Shown one piece after another: positions 26,501-39,200 of a stretch of 64,000 nucleotides of DNA (within the stretch, counting starts at the first letter, position 1; each line of letters opens with the position of its first letter). The DNA comes from Bugulina stolonifera (taxonomy: Eukaryota; Bryozoa; Gymnolaemata; Cheilostomatida; Bugulidae), in contig OW285191.1 in NCBI GenBank assembly GCA_935421135.1, forward strand, positions 12,279,700-12,343,699. The letters are read 5' to 3'. The notes under the pieces were generated by a model. It searched no databases and was not told the DNA's origin. It saw nothing but the letters and a program-made list of their open reading frames with translations. A program made the translations under genes and the position numbers.

Positions 26501-29500
26501 CTAGAACTAACCTGTGTTACGAGAGAGGACTCTGTATAAGTTGTATATAGAAGTGTCTTCATTGAGATCCAAGCATCAGCTGAGACAGTAACAGTAGAAA
26601 ACATTGGCTTTATACAGCATTCTAACTTCCGGGAAATAGTTCCGGTAAAAGGTCGACATAGCGTCGCTCGGAAAATGCACAACAAAAAGGCGGCCGAACG
26701 CCCGAGGCTCGACCCAAAACAAATGTTGCTTAAAAACATGTAAATCACGTGCAAAATTAATTACAGCTATTTCTACGACGTCGGCCCCAGTTACATAAAT
26801 ATATAAAGTGTAGCCTGTGAATGTTTATTAATTAGGCCTATAACCATGTAGTCAAAGCAGTGCATAACATAGAGGTATGTGACTAATGTAGGTAAGTACA
26901 AGAGAATTAGGACGTGGATGAGTTGAGCAATGACAATTACAGGCACCTAAGGTGCATTATTAGATGACCTGACCATCACAATACTTACTATAACATGCAA
27001 TTTATTCTTGAAAATAATTTGTTTCTGGCCAGCTATCGACTTGGTTCTAAGTGTGTCTCTGTAAAAGCAACCTATCTCTGACTGGGTTCAAACTGAAGCA
27101 GTATCCAATTAAATGTAATGTACAGCTGTTGCTGGAGTTGACTAAATAAGTCACACATCCCATAATTTGATAGTAAAACTCACTAGGTTTTGTTACTTCT
27201 ATATTGTGATTAGAGATCCTGTTTTAGAAACGTCAGTCTAACCCAACTGCTGCATCACAGGAAAATATAATATTCACAACCATCAAGGCTCAATTGTATA
27301 CAGTTGTACTATTCTTGTCGTGGTTAACTTACAAATCTGTAGATTTTAAGGTGCCAGGTTCAAGTTTTCAGGCAGCATACAGTCTTGCAGCTTGAAGCCT
27401 AGGTTCTGCAATCAGATAAACCTCAGCTTCTGAGGCTTGCTAAATAGGATGATTAAATGGCCGACAGCAGCTAAAACATAAAAAGACGATATTAATGCTT
27501 ATGATAGATTAACGCTTAATCTATTTACATGTATGTCAAAAGTTTACTGTAGCCAACATTCAAGTGGTTAAAGCAAACCTTAATAACAGCCACACTTTTA
27601 AGTATAGTCTCAGTTATGATAGATCTTTACACTTTGATCAATTTTCGAGTCTTTGGCCAATTAGAAATTCACTTTTAGTTTTAATTTCTTAGTTTAGATA
27701 TTTTTTGTAGTGTTTATAATCAATAATTTATGAACCTGTAAAGTCAAATTCTATAGCATGAAATTCAATTGCATTCTTGCAATTTTACAGAGCAGTTACA
27801 GGTTTTACCAAAATTTTTAAATGCGTTCCTAAAATTGAACAGAAGTCTTTCAACAGCCTTAGCTAAAGTTGTGCATACATTGGCATGTTGTACAACATTT
27901 TCCATTTGAAGGCGGAGAAATAAGGGCAACGACTACTCAGAGCAGCACGCATTTTAATTTTTATAATGCTTCAAGAGCTACAGATGGGACCATGGAAACA
28001 TTTTCACATACAGAAAACACATCTGATGTCAAATGGTGGTGGGTAGACCTACACTCACAACGTAATATTGCCAGAATAGAGCTTTACAATCGCATTGATA
28101 ACTGTGGTGGAAATCCATGCTGTAAGTAGCGTTATGCATTATACAATATAGTTATTTATTTAGTTTTATGTAAGGTGGATAGTGTGAAGTGAACTAAAGT
28201 GAGTAGTGTAGACTGTGAAGTTGTGAAGGTGAGAACTAAGGTGGGTAGCTGAAGCTGTAGGACTGGTAAGGCAAGGTGGGTAGCGTGGCTTCAAAGTGCA
28301 TAATGTACAGTGGTTTTGTCCTAAAAACCTAGTCATTAAACATCCATATTACAGAAAGCATGGGCGATAACTTTTGCATAAAATTTTGAATGCAGATGTT
28401 GCTGGCTGCATTGCAGATACAAGATTAGCACGGAGTGCTGTATTGACATCTGACGTTGAAGATACTGGAAACCCAGTAGTAAACTTTACTCTGTGGCGTA
28501 ACCGGGGCTATCAAGAAGTTCCATATGGATATGTACATGCACTAGAACTCGAACCAAAAATACGTGCCAGACATGTTGCTGTTTATAGTCAGAATTCAGA
28601 GCCTCTCGCACTAGTCGAAGTTAGAATATATGAAATAAGTGAGTAGCCTAATGCAGAAAATGGACATTGTAGCACGTAAAACTACTTTTAAATGAATGAT
28701 ATGAGAGCGAAATCCAAGGAGGCATTCAGATAGGAAACATTCCTTGCATATGTTTCTACGCTCAAACAATCTGTCAGACAATTAGCCAGCTGTTCAGTCA
28801 GTCAATCAGTCAGTCGGTCGGTTGGTCGGTCGGTCGGTCGGTTGGTCAGTAGGGAAATTGATCAAGTTATGCATGTTTTAACCTAAACTATTATGGTTCA
28901 GTTTCACATGTACATCAGACCATTAGGCCTACTCATGTGTAAATCAGATGTCCTACTCATGTGTAAATCAGATGTCCTACTCATGTGTAAATCAGATGTC
29001 CTACTCATGTGTAAATCAGATGTCTTACTCATGTGTAAATCAGATGTCCTACTCATGTGTAAATCAGATGTCCTACTCATGTGTAAATCAAATGTCCTAC
29101 TCATGTGTAAATCAGATGTTCTACTCATGTGTAAATCAGATGTCCTACTCATGTGTAAATCAGATGTCCTACTCATGTGTAAATCAGATGTCCTACTCAT
29201 GTGTAAATCAGATGTCCTACTCATGTGTAAATCAGATGTCCTACTCATGTGTAAATCAGATGTCCTACTCATGTGTAAATCAGATGTCCTACTCATGTGT
29301 AAATCAGATGTCCTACTCATGTGTAAATCAGATGTCCTACTCATGTGTAAATCAGATGTCCTACTCATGTGTAAATCAGATGTCCTACTCATGTGTAAAT
29401 CAGATGTCCTACTCATGTGTAAATCAGATGTCCTACTCATGTGTAAATCAGATGTCCTACTCATGTGTAAATCAGATGTCCTACTCATGTGTAAATCAGA

Positions 29501-32500
29501 TGTCCTACTCATGTGTAAATCAGATGTCCTACTCATGTGTAAATCAGATGTATTTCTTTCCTAAAGAGTCACTTCCAACATCAATAAACCTACGGATTTC
29601 CAGCAATTCAACCAACTGTGTAACCTTATCCTGGAGACCTCCAAGTCTAGTAGAGGGACACATAAGAGCATATGTGGTAAATAATCATCTATCTAAATAT
29701 AAGCACAAGGTTCTGTCAAATCTTGAACACCTGTCAGTGACTTACACGTATGTATCTTCCAACAAAGAGTCAACAACTTAAATACATACAAAGCAGGAGC
29801 AATGTTTAAATATTCTAATGCAAACATGTTTTAGTGATTCCAGCTGCATGCTTCCTGGTATTACAAAGTTATATTGTACAATTAAGTGGTTTTCTGTGTA
29901 ATACCATAAGAAGTTATATTAATAAGGCAAGGCTTCGAAATAAATAGCTACCAGCCACTCTCTACTGTGAATAACCAAAAGGTTGTAGAGAGAATGCCGA
30001 GGGGGACAGTTTGCTAGCAAATCTATGTCCTCCAGTTTGGTCACTGGGTGGTGAGAACTGGTATATCTAATCTATATTATTATATTCATAGTAGTTTTAT
30101 TCACTTGCTATCACTTTACTATCTGTGTTTGTAATATTGTATTTATTGGCTACTATTTATTGCCAACCATGTTTTTATTTATTACTGGATTGAATACAGA
30201 GCAGTAAGGATAAAGAACACCAACTAAATCTAGGAGTTGTTTGTTTTATTGTCATTTCTTTATCTGTGTGTTATCATCCACATAGCTAATTGGTTATCTT
30301 TGCTTCAATACATCTGGTTGAGTCTAAGTTAGATCTACATGTACAAGCATTTAGGAGAACCCAAAGGTAATAGAGTTGTCTGTCCCTGCCCTGCTAGCAG
30401 CACACAACACAACAAATTATCGCCACAACAAAATCTTGGACCATATTTTGACCCAAAGTTCTACGATTTTGCACCATTTTGGTGTCTAATTGTGATAAAG
30501 TTCCAAATTTCCAGGAGGCACCCCTTCCCGCCAGCGAGCTGCACGCACCGTTCGGGCACTTCACGCCCTCATGTGATTATTTCTCCCACCCTAGAGACCC
30601 CCACCTCTTTTCTTTGACTTTGACCACTGTTTGTAGCTTGACCCCAAAATTGCAGAGATTGTTGTTATTCTTGTGCTTTCATTGTTTTATTGCTAAAACA
30701 ATCAATCAGCAGGAAAAATCGACATTTTGATGTTTTATGAAACTAATGTGTTATTTGACGTACATTTTAGTAATTTAGCAAAAATTTTCAACCTACTAGG
30801 CAAAATATCAACATAATAACAATTAAAGCACTTGGATAATTGTTATATTGTTGTAAGACTATTATTGACTGTTACTTTACCTTTCGTCAGGGTATGATTG
30901 TATTGTAATGTTTTTATGCCTACAGGTACTAGAGTGTTAACCCGATAGCGTAGGTGAGAGGAGCCTATGAGTGGTGTTAGGCCTTCTCTACTATATAAAA
31001 GAGTGAGCAGTACTTGTAGATATAGTGTATAACCAAGAAGACCCATAGGCCTCGAGTTAATGCTTAGAGTTGTACTTGAGAGAGAGTATGTTCAGTCCTA
31101 GTAGATAGGTCCAGCATCAAGGTTGAAGACCTTACCAGCTGGAACTAACCTTAGCTACAAAAAAGACTTTGTATAAGTAGTATTTAGAAGTGTCTTTATT
31201 GAGATCCAAGCATCAACTGACAATACAACACAAATGCACACGCTTTGCATAGTTTTAGACTTCTAGTAAAAGCTTCCAGTAAAAGGACTACGTTGCATCT
31301 TCTGAAAATTGCACAGCAAGATGTCTGCCAGGGTTGGCCTTAAACAAAAGATGCTTAAAATGATGTGAATCATAAGCAAAATCAATTATAACAATATCTG
31401 AGACCTACAAGAGTTTAAAAAGGCAGTTATACATAGTACATGTAATTTACATCTAATAATGAGTAAGGTACAATATGAATAACATTACAATCGTTGCACA
31501 CCATAGTTACAGCCTGATGACATAGCAATTTAGGCTACTACAATGCTCATAACAATGTGGCATGGGTAAACTAGGTCTAGCACAGATTTCTGGCTACTAC
31601 AATACACTACACATCGGCCTTCCCCCCTCCCTCACCCCCCCCCCCCCCGAACTATATTCCGTAAGTTAGAATACTATATAAAGCGAATGGTTTTTACTAT
31701 CATGTCTCAGTTGATGTTTGAATCTCAATAAAGACACTTCTATTATACTACTTATACAAAGTCTTCTGCCGTAGTACAAGTAGTTCCAGCTGATAAGGTC
31801 TTCAACATTGATGCCCAAACAGCCTACTAGGACTGAACATACTATTTCTCAAGTATAGCAGCAAGCATTGACTCGGGAACACATTGGTCGTCTTGGTTAA
31901 CTTATTGACTACAAGTACCTGTCGATCTTTCATGTAATGACAAAGGCCTAGCACCACTTATGGGCTCTTCACTTTTACAAGTGGGTCATCCCCAACCACA
32001 CACACAACAACACAAAACATTAAAATATTATGATACACATGTATGCTACATTTACATGTATGTGCTTAGGGGAAATGTACAAACATGAATTGGACCAGAA
32101 CAGCAGTAGCAGATCTCAACAAGACGATATGTGGATATTCACCAGCATCTCGTGTCACTTGCACTGTAGGGGCAATAGTCCAAGAAGGACAAAGCCACAT
32201 TGAAACAGTGTCTGTAGTAACATCAGCTATACCTAGTAAGTAACTTAAAATAATGGTGTTACAGCTATGTAAGGGCAGAGAGACCTTGTAATCTTTATCT
32301 TGTCCTATGGAAAAGCTACAGGCCTGATGTACAGTCACAACAATATCCAATATTAAGATCTTGTAATAGTCTATCTTTGCTGAAATTTTCCAAAAATATT
32401 TCTTAAAATCATATTAAAGCAGAGAAAAAAAGTTTTTATTTCATAATTCTTTTTACATCAACTAATTTGATATCTTTCAAAGGTTTTGAGACCAGTGTGT

Positions 32501-34798
32501 TTACACATATCTCACCACTTTTAACTTTCTTGCTTCATGATCACTAACAATTACTAGTATATTGGTAGGGGTCAATTGCCTGGTAAAAGCCCATTTTTCC
32601 TCAGCTATGCATGTAATTTGTACAAAGAACGAAATGCAAGCAAGTTCTTATTGTAATTGTAGCTACAACCATGAGGCCAGTAGTTTTTAGCTATGCTGAA
32701 CACCAATCAACAGAAGGTATTGTATATATGTGGTGAATATGATTGAGTTACAACATACGGTGAAATATTAGGGTAAAAATAAAATATTAAGTACTAATAA
32801 ACTACAGAGCCAATTGCCATGCAGTTACTAAGGAAAAGAGAAAAAGTTAATGTATGAGAATAATGTACATACGCATATACTATGTGCATTTGTTTAGAGA
32901 CTAAATCAGGTGATATTATCAGTTGTAATGCAGTATACCAACTCATTTAGTTTGTAAATTCTTTTTATAGTCAGTTAATGCCATAATTATTTTGTGGAAG
33001 AACAAGTGAAGATTCCTCTTGTAAATTAGCATGAGTTCTCTATTTTGTTTGAAGTTGCCTTAAGGAGACCTACAACCTACACTCCTACCACTATAAACAG
33101 GAGATCAACCAGAGGTAAGGTAACTAATCATAATTGTATATACATTGTACTAAGCACTGTAATTAGTACCATCATAACTGAAAATTCTATGGGAAGGGCA
33201 TCTGACCTGCTTTCCTCAAAATAAAAGATAGGCCTTATAGTTTCATTTCAACCACCATAACATTAACTTCTCCTGCATACCTCAGAATTAGAAAGTCAGT
33301 GTTGAGCCGACACTTTTAAACTCTGTATTATTATACATTTACCTCTCTCTTACATCTTCGTGGGTATGTAGCAATTGCAAAATTTGAGAGAGTTGCAATA
33401 TGGTGAAGGTACAGGTAACAGGTGAAGGTGCAGGTACAGGTACAGGTACTCAGGTACAGGTACAGGTACAGGTACAGGTGCAGGTACAGGTAACAGGTGT
33501 AGGTGCAGGCGCAGATACATGTAGAAGTGTAGGTTTAGGTGCAGGTAGAGCTGCAGGTAGAGATACAGGTACTGGGAAGTACAATGTCTGCAATAATCAA
33601 ATTTGATTTTAGTTACATGGATAGATATGTGTTTTCCTTACAATAGATACTTACTCTATGCATACATGTACTATATGGTATATGGTGTATGTATGGTATA
33701 TGGTGTATCTGGAGTAATGGTATGTGTTTAAATACCTGTATTGGCTAGCATAATCTCCATACATGAGAATAAGCAGCACCCACTGCCCTTATTAATGTAT
33801 TACAGCTTTATGCTGTAACTGGTAGTGAGACAGTATTGAAATTTGTGTACACTTGATTTTAATTTTTATTATAATTGTACAATATTCTATTTATAGCAAC
33901 TAACAGAAGGAGTCCAGATCCATCAATATACTCGGTTCAACCAGAGAATGAGAGAGGTAATACTTACATATACAATTGTATATATTAGATGGCAATAATT
34001 AGTTCCTAGATCTGTATTGCTTTGAAATACATGTATTATACATCTTTGTATACCTTGAGTTCTATGAACAGTCATTCGTCTGTGTCAATTATAATGAAGT
34101 ACCACTAGAGAAATAACATTATCAGTCTGGTAAAACCAAATATTCACAACATAAATTGCCGGTTCAGTAACAGCCCATTTTGATTCTACAGCATATGCTC
34201 ATGCTATACACCTGCGTCAGCCTTCTCGTCAGATAAAGTGTGTCATCATAAATGTGTATGTTGCGCAGTCTGGAAAATTTCCCTCAATACAAATATTAAA
34301 AACAAAGTTTTCAATATCTCCATATCTTTGACCTCAAGACTTTTTTTCTAACTTCGAAATCTAATGTAGGCCTCAAGTATGAATTTTAAAGGCCTACATG
34401 CAGTAATTGGTTACCTTGTAGTTACTACCAAGTCGCTGGAGATCTCAACCTACACTGCTCAACAGAAGATAGCCGCAGGTGAGATGTACCATGATTAATG
34501 CACTTAGTGCCGGTTAGAAATACTAGTTTTTGGATTCTTATACAAAGTGAAAGCTTTAAATATTTCAATGTTTTGGAATGCTACATACATAGGCCTATAG
34601 CTTACCAGTAGCATACTAAATGAAAGTTTGCATACACTTGCATCACAATGTTTTACAGATTTCTTGGGGAAAACTGGAACGTATTTTAACATTTATTGTT
34701 TAGGCAAAGGGAATGTTTTGTCTTTCAAAACTGCTAATCAGCTGTTGCTCTCTTGCCTACTAATCTGTGGATGGAAGAACTGGTTCTGGCTAAACTGA
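20594..34798 (+). CDS. Tandem paralogue: signal peptide-FN3-FTP-FTP-FN3-Thr/Ser stalk, 14 exons, 603 aa
   Basis: Exons: 20594-20660, 20936-21042, 21567-21729, 22630-22845, 25888-26112, 27912-28121, 28417-28638, 29567-29676, 32070-32235, 32663-32716, 33055-33114, 33897-33956, 34422-34478, 34704-34798 (1812 nt). Every exon and phase matches the gene at 7.6 kb. The first two exons and the FN3 halves are nearly identical; the FTP exons are the most diverged. The 61-residue length difference is explained by the absent IVSTSS array (59 codons) and small indels in exons 5, 11 and 14. FTP2 keeps both the expected His (H292) and the RxD motif (R320, D322). FTP1 keeps the His (H147) but has Gly177 in place of Asp. 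The stalk is short (496-573). The C-terminus carries the same LLLSCLLICGW stretch, then three extra residues. Predicted secreted or surface lectin-like receptor, inferred from family. Intron 4 is 3 kb against about 1 kb in the paralogue and holds an unrelated insertion. Confidence 0.88.
21350..21475. repeat. 20-base minisatellite in intron 2
   Basis: About six copies of TACATACATGTAAGTGTACC. The same place in the paralogue (8588-8615) has roughly one unit. Confidence 0.92.
22130..22310. repeat. ACTTG-rich degenerate repeat in intron 3
   Basis: Irregular GACTTGACTTG units. Overlapping minus-strand open frames rich in SQVKSS are translations of this repeat and not genes. Confidence 0.85.
23218..24672 (+). 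CDS. Possible THAP-like gene remnant nested in intron 4
   Basis: Intron 4 of the second lectin-like gene has about 2 kb of extra sequence. A short open exon at 23218-23295 begins MGRCLYAPC and contains QFIRLP, which resembles the start of a C2CH THAP zinc finger (C-x4-C, then F..FP-like). It ends at a GTTAGT donor. A second open segment at 24566-24672 follows a TTTTACAG acceptor, reads LDFDEEDPAVSPSK and ends in a stop. I cannot connect the two with confidence and see no full THAP domain. It could be a transposase-derived fragment or chance. Confidence 0.25.
25265..25289. other. Small GC-rich hairpin
   Basis: ACGGGTG ... CACCCGT inverted repeat with an 11-base loop, near the right side of the insertion in intron 4. 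Function unknown; may mark an element end. Confidence 0.3.
26320..26760 (-). mobile_element. Solo-LTR-like repeat, copy 1
   Basis: Shares blocks with 30890-31340 and, inverted, with 31660-31990: GAGTATGTTCAGTCCTAGT and TTGAGATCCAAGCATC. Read on the minus strand it has a TATA-like GTATAAAGCC, then CTCAATGAAGACACTTC where the other copies have CTCAATAAAGACACTTC. A promoter followed by a poly(A) signal is LTR-like. No coding region or flanking duplication was found. Confidence 0.45.
28800..28855. repeat. GGTC/GGTT tetranucleotide-type repeat in intron 7
   Basis: Short run of GTCGGTCGGTTGGTC-like units just upstream of the larger 24-base array. Confidence 0.8.
28931..29549. repeat. 24-base minisatellite, about 25 copies, ending at a splice acceptor
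   Basis: Near-perfect units containing CATGTGTAAATCAGATG and TCCTACT. The array fills the end of intron 7 and stops 17 bases before the exon at 29567. The paralogue has one diverged unit at the same place (about 13388-13405), showing the seed. The unit length is a multiple of three and lacks stops in several frames, which produces long artefactual open frames on both strands. Confidence 0.97.
29832..30410 (+). repeat. Interspersed repeat family (about 0.5 kb), copy 3, in intron 8
   Basis: Longest copy; it includes both the 5' GATTCCAGCTGCATGCTTCC block seen at 16.75 kb and the 3' block GGAGAACCC(A/G)AAGGTAATAG seen at 9.9 kb. It gives the best view of the full element (about 580 bases). Confidence 0.7.
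30890..31340 (-). mobile_element. Solo-LTR-like repeat, copy 2
   Basis: Same family as 26320-26760. On the minus strand it reads CTCAATAAAGACACTTC, a candidate poly(A) signal. It forms an inverted pair with the copy at 31660-31990. Confidence 0.45.
31660..31990 (+). mobile_element. Solo-LTR-like repeat, copy 3 (inverted relative to copy 2)
   Basis: Has ACTATATAAAG at 31673-31683 and AATAAA at 31727-31732, spaced like a promoter and poly(A) signal within an LTR. It then continues through the family blocks in inverted orientation relative to 30890-31340. A poly-C tract lies just upstream at 31634-31648. Confidence 0.45.
33405..33570. repeat. CAGGTA hexanucleotide-like array in intron 11
   Basis: Many CAGGTACAGGTACAGG-type units with variants. 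Expanded compared with 16290-16345 in the paralogue. The overlapping Val/Gln/Gly open frame is an artefact. Confidence 0.9.
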
Positions 34799-36085
34799 CC
34801 TCTTGTATATCAACCTAACAGAGATTGGAGGATTCAGTTACAAGAGAAATACACAGCATACAAAACTCTATGTACATTCTGAGTATCATACTTAGTGATT
34901 GCTTGCATTTTAGTTGCCAGAGCTATTCACCTTTAACCAGTTTCACAAACACAAATAAAACAGGTTATGGGATAAAAAACCACAAAACAAAAATAAGATG
35001 AATTGTTTACTATCTTTGTACTACCAGGGGCTGCTCAGTACTTTACATGTAATGGGACAGGGAAGCAGAAAACTGCTTCAAAAAGTGCAAGTTCTAAAGA
35101 AAAAGTTAACAATATGTCAGTTTGCACTTTGCAGTATTTTTTATTCATTGCTGCTATTTTACAACATTTAAAATCTGAAACTCCTTCTAGATTCACTAAT
35201 AATCCTAGTTAAGTTTTGTCTGGTTGAAAGTGAAATTTATTGTAAGTTAATCCTACACAACTTAACATCCTACTCAAAGTTAGACATAACAATTGTTGTT
35301 GGCTATTGACATTCAAGAGGATGGATCTCTATATAATACATATACATGTAATAGCAATACATTAGTATTTACATCTACATCAATACATACTAGACTTTAT
35401 GTATGTTCTATTTCAATCATAGTCAAACTCAGATATGAAGTCTGAGGGAATGTCCCTTTTGTCCCTACAAAAATACATTATACAATGTAATAGTATTTAC
35501 AGTCATGACAGTGTGACATAAGCTTATTATAGATAGAACTAATATTATACATAACTAGTTGGCTAGAACACATCACATTATTTTGTACCTTTGCACTTAC
35601 ATACAATGTAAGTTTAAGACATTTACAGCAAATTATGACTTTCAGAAGCAGAGTATTTTCTGAGCATCCTTTTTAGTCATATTGAAATGTGAACGTCGAT
35701 AAAATTATAGTTTGTGTTTACCTCTGGCTCAGCCTAAAACCCTTCAGCCTGTTACAATACCCAGTGTGAATCTGAGTAAACTTAACTTTGATAGTCTATA
35801 ATTACATTTATCCTTTGTAATCAAATAGTATTATAGTTACGGAGTTTTTAGACTTAGAATCTCTAAAGAAATGTGTACTAATTCACACATACGATGGTAA
35901 TTACACGTCTCTGTTTTAGTCAACCCAATTAAGAAGCCTATTTTCTAGGTCTGCATCTACACCTACACCTAGACTGCTTGGCTAGACAACATAATAATAT
36001 AGGGTCCTATCCTACTGGACAATGAGTCTCATAGCCCTATAATTAATGGATTAGAAAATTAGCTGTTTACTGTTCAATACAGAGA
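34799..36085. other. Intergenic region downstream of the second lectin-like gene
   Basis: 34.8-35.6 kb matches 17.7-18.44 kb. A candidate poly(A) signal AATAAA lies near 34955. 35.6-36.08 kb shows no coding exon or recognised repeat. Confidence 0.55.
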
Positions 36086-36095
36086 TTATATAAAG
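36086..36095 (+). promoter_or_regulatory. TATA box of the gene at 36.2 kb
   Basis: TTATATAAAG lies about 110 bases upstream of the start codon at 36207. A second TATATAAG at 36110-36117 is an alternative. Confidence 0.6.
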
Positions 36096-36206
36096 TGCTA
36101 GAAGTCCAGTATATAAGAGACATTTTGGTGTCTTTCAGTTCAGAAATACCTGAAGACCCAACTTTCTGCTTCCAGCATATATATTATATTAACTGTACAA
36201 CGAAGA

Positions 36207-39200
36207 ATGAAATATTTGACAGGTGCAGGACTGGTTCTTGGTAAGCAGAAATAATATAATATTGGACTTCATTATTTAGAAAATAAATGCTCTAAAGTTA
36301 TGTGAAACACACATTTCTGATATGTAGTGCTTAAGGTTATGTAACTGGGGTTCTCAAAGATAAAATTCCTTTTAACACTATATAGGCATTACTACCTGGA
36401 AAGGCATAAGAAAAAAATTGGGAAGGTTTAAGAAATATTTTTCAAGTTACGGCCCATAGTAATTTTGGGGTCCGTTTACTACAGCTCCAATTTTATGAAT
36501 GAAATGGCTAGACAGGGAACTCCGTCGTGAAGGCATGACACAATGTTACAGATGCAGAAGAATAATCAATCTCATTGACATAGTACTACATGATGTATGG
36601 CTAACATATAATGCATGTTTTAACAAGCTTTTTTCTGTTTTTGTATATGTAATATTCCATGCGAAACATGTGTGTGGTGTATATTCTTATAAAATACATA
36701 TATCCACTATTCTAGGAAATAATAAGGGCAGTTATTCTACTAGATATGTTTGTTGGGTTGTTTAGCAGCAGCTAGTGGCAGTCTAAAAGCCAACACAAAA
36801 CAAAATATGCAAAAAATACAATGATTTGATCCTAGATCTCATATTTGAATAATTACATGTACAGTGTGCTGCTCTGTAGTGGTCTAAATGGCTTGTATAT
36901 GCGCAGTTTACTAGGAGTTATCCCACCTTTTAATTAAGGGAAAACCTTGCTGCTAAGCAACTGACAGGTTCCGGAAGCTCCGCCTACCTTCATTCATAAA
37001 AACAAAATGGCTATAAGAAATAGAAAAGTTGATCGTTTTTAAGCCAGTTAGCAGCATTAGGATGAGTGGATGTTCAATATTTAGTAAGATTGCAATGGAA
37101 TATCATTCCACCAGTACTATAAAACCTTTTAAACTGTAGAGCTTCTTTTAAATAGCTGCATGCCAAATTAAATTAGCAAATTAATATTTTATTTTCTCAA
37201 ATTTGAACAAGTATTTTAAATCTACTTTATTAAGAGCTTTATTTGAATTATTAAGGATTTGTTTATATGTAGCCCCCATGATGAAAGCTTGCTGAAAATG
37301 AATTTGGTTAGATATCTGAGCAAATGCTGCTCTATTTCGCTGTAGTTGACGCCAAAAGTTGCTAATTTTAATTATGATAGTGGTTCAAAAAAGGGATTTC
37401 CCAGAGTTTTTGAAGCATCCACAAAGCCAAATAACTAATCAAAGACAAGCCCGCTTCTTCATGCTTCAATTGAACTAAAACTATTAATAAATTGGCTACT
37501 ACTGCAAAGTGAAGTGAGATAGTTGACGCCAAAGTAATGTGAATAACGCAACGTAAATTGGCCAAAATCAAAATTCACATGATATACTTGCCCTGCAGTC
37601 TAATACTATCTTACCTGTTCCTAAACACTTATAGAAACACCTGCACATGCTAGTTTACTTTATGGAAAAGAATTTATTCTACAAATAAGACAAAACTTGG
37701 ATAAGGTTTTACAGGCAAAAAGCCAGCATAAGAAAAAGTTCTAGGAGGCCATTATTTTATTTTATCTCTCCATAACACTAGCTTAGGTAAACATTCATGC
37801 ATATTTAACAACATTATGCAATAATTTAACTGAAAAATAAATTATTCCAGTAACAGCAGGCAAACTTCATAGCACTGTTTTCGGCCTTTGACCCCCTGTA
37901 ACGTTGCGTCATGTGACTTAATGCTAACACTGAAGCTGTCCAGGCCCTTTCAGACATGGTTAAATATGTGGGAAAAATTTCGAAAGAAAATTCAGACCCC
38001 AGTTACATAACCTTAATGAACTAACTTTAATAATAATAATAATAATAATAATGCTTTTGGCCTTTATACAAGTTTTGTTCAATTAGCCTTCAATATCGTA
38101 TTAAGCCTAAAAGTAGGCCTAGATAATTTACTGTTTTGGCTTCTGGTCTTATATAATTTAAAGGGCTAAAGAACAGTTCGCTGTATATTGTACAAAGTAC
38201 AAGGTATTTGCTTCAGACTTTGGTTGAGCTAATGATGCATCAATGCCTGATCTCATTAAATTCCAAGTAAATCTTTTTTCCACGTTGTCTGTCTTTTAGC
38301 TGGCAGGTTTTAGTCAAACAGTCTTCATATCTGAGTTTGACTATGATTGAAATAGAACATAGTATGTATTGACATAGATGTGAACAATTATTTATATTAG
38401 TTGGTATTTGTTGTAGTAAGTGTGGCTATATTACTGGTTTCCTCTGTACAAGCAAACCCTACTGGTGTCAGGAACTCAAAGTTTGTAACTAGAGCTACTG
38501 GTAGGAAGAGTCTTGCACTGTTAACTCCTTTAGAAAAATGGCTGGTAAGTGTGTACTACAAACTAGTGCATACATAGGGTGACAGAAGCCAAGAAAGTAA
38601 ACTATATAAATAATAGAACATCACTATTAGCAGAGCAGAGTGATGTAGCAAAGTTGAGTAGTAGTTTTACCGTAACAAGTCAAATGTTTTGAAGTTGACA
38701 CAAAATATTGTTTACAGTATCATTAGTACTTATCCTTAGTACCAACCTGTTATAGCAATATTTGTATAGGTCTATTATTTTCGTGTCATGATACAGTTAC
38801 ATGTATGATTTTCATGTATAAAAACTGAGATAGTGGCAATAATTCAGGGTAAACTATCAACACACATACTATTATTTCTGTTAATGATTACAACTATATA
38901 AGTAAACTCCCCATCAGTCATGGTAAGCTATCTCCTTTCTGTACGTTCTTAAATGAAACGATTATATTATATTTCTGCAGGATAGAGCTACTTACAGAGG
39001 TCTATCTGTGTTCAGTAACTACTGCAAAGTGAAGAGTTGCGAATGCTTCTTGGCCAAAGATAAATCTCAGGTAAGACAGCTGACGGCTGTATTCTAGTAT
39101 AATATTGAAAGACATATATTTCAGGTATTTACTGCTATCATACGGAACTCAAAGTTTAATTTAATAGAAGTGTTTGTGTATACCCATCGCAGCATTGGAC

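Noticed and set aside
28931..29549. CRISPR array
   Set aside because: Units are contiguous without spacers, and the DNA is eukaryotic.
28893..29781. Long repetitive open frames on both strands (units reading MSYSCVNQ, LLMCKSDV and MSRTSDLH)
   Set aside because: All come from the 24-base minisatellite, whose period keeps frames open. It lies in an intron directly before a conserved exon.
33400..33606. Val/Gln/Gly-rich open frame
   Set aside because: CAGGTA-type repeat in an intron.
36499..36765. 88-codon open frame inside the TTAA-flanked element
   Set aside because: No transposase motif recognised and no splice or promoter context; likely chance.
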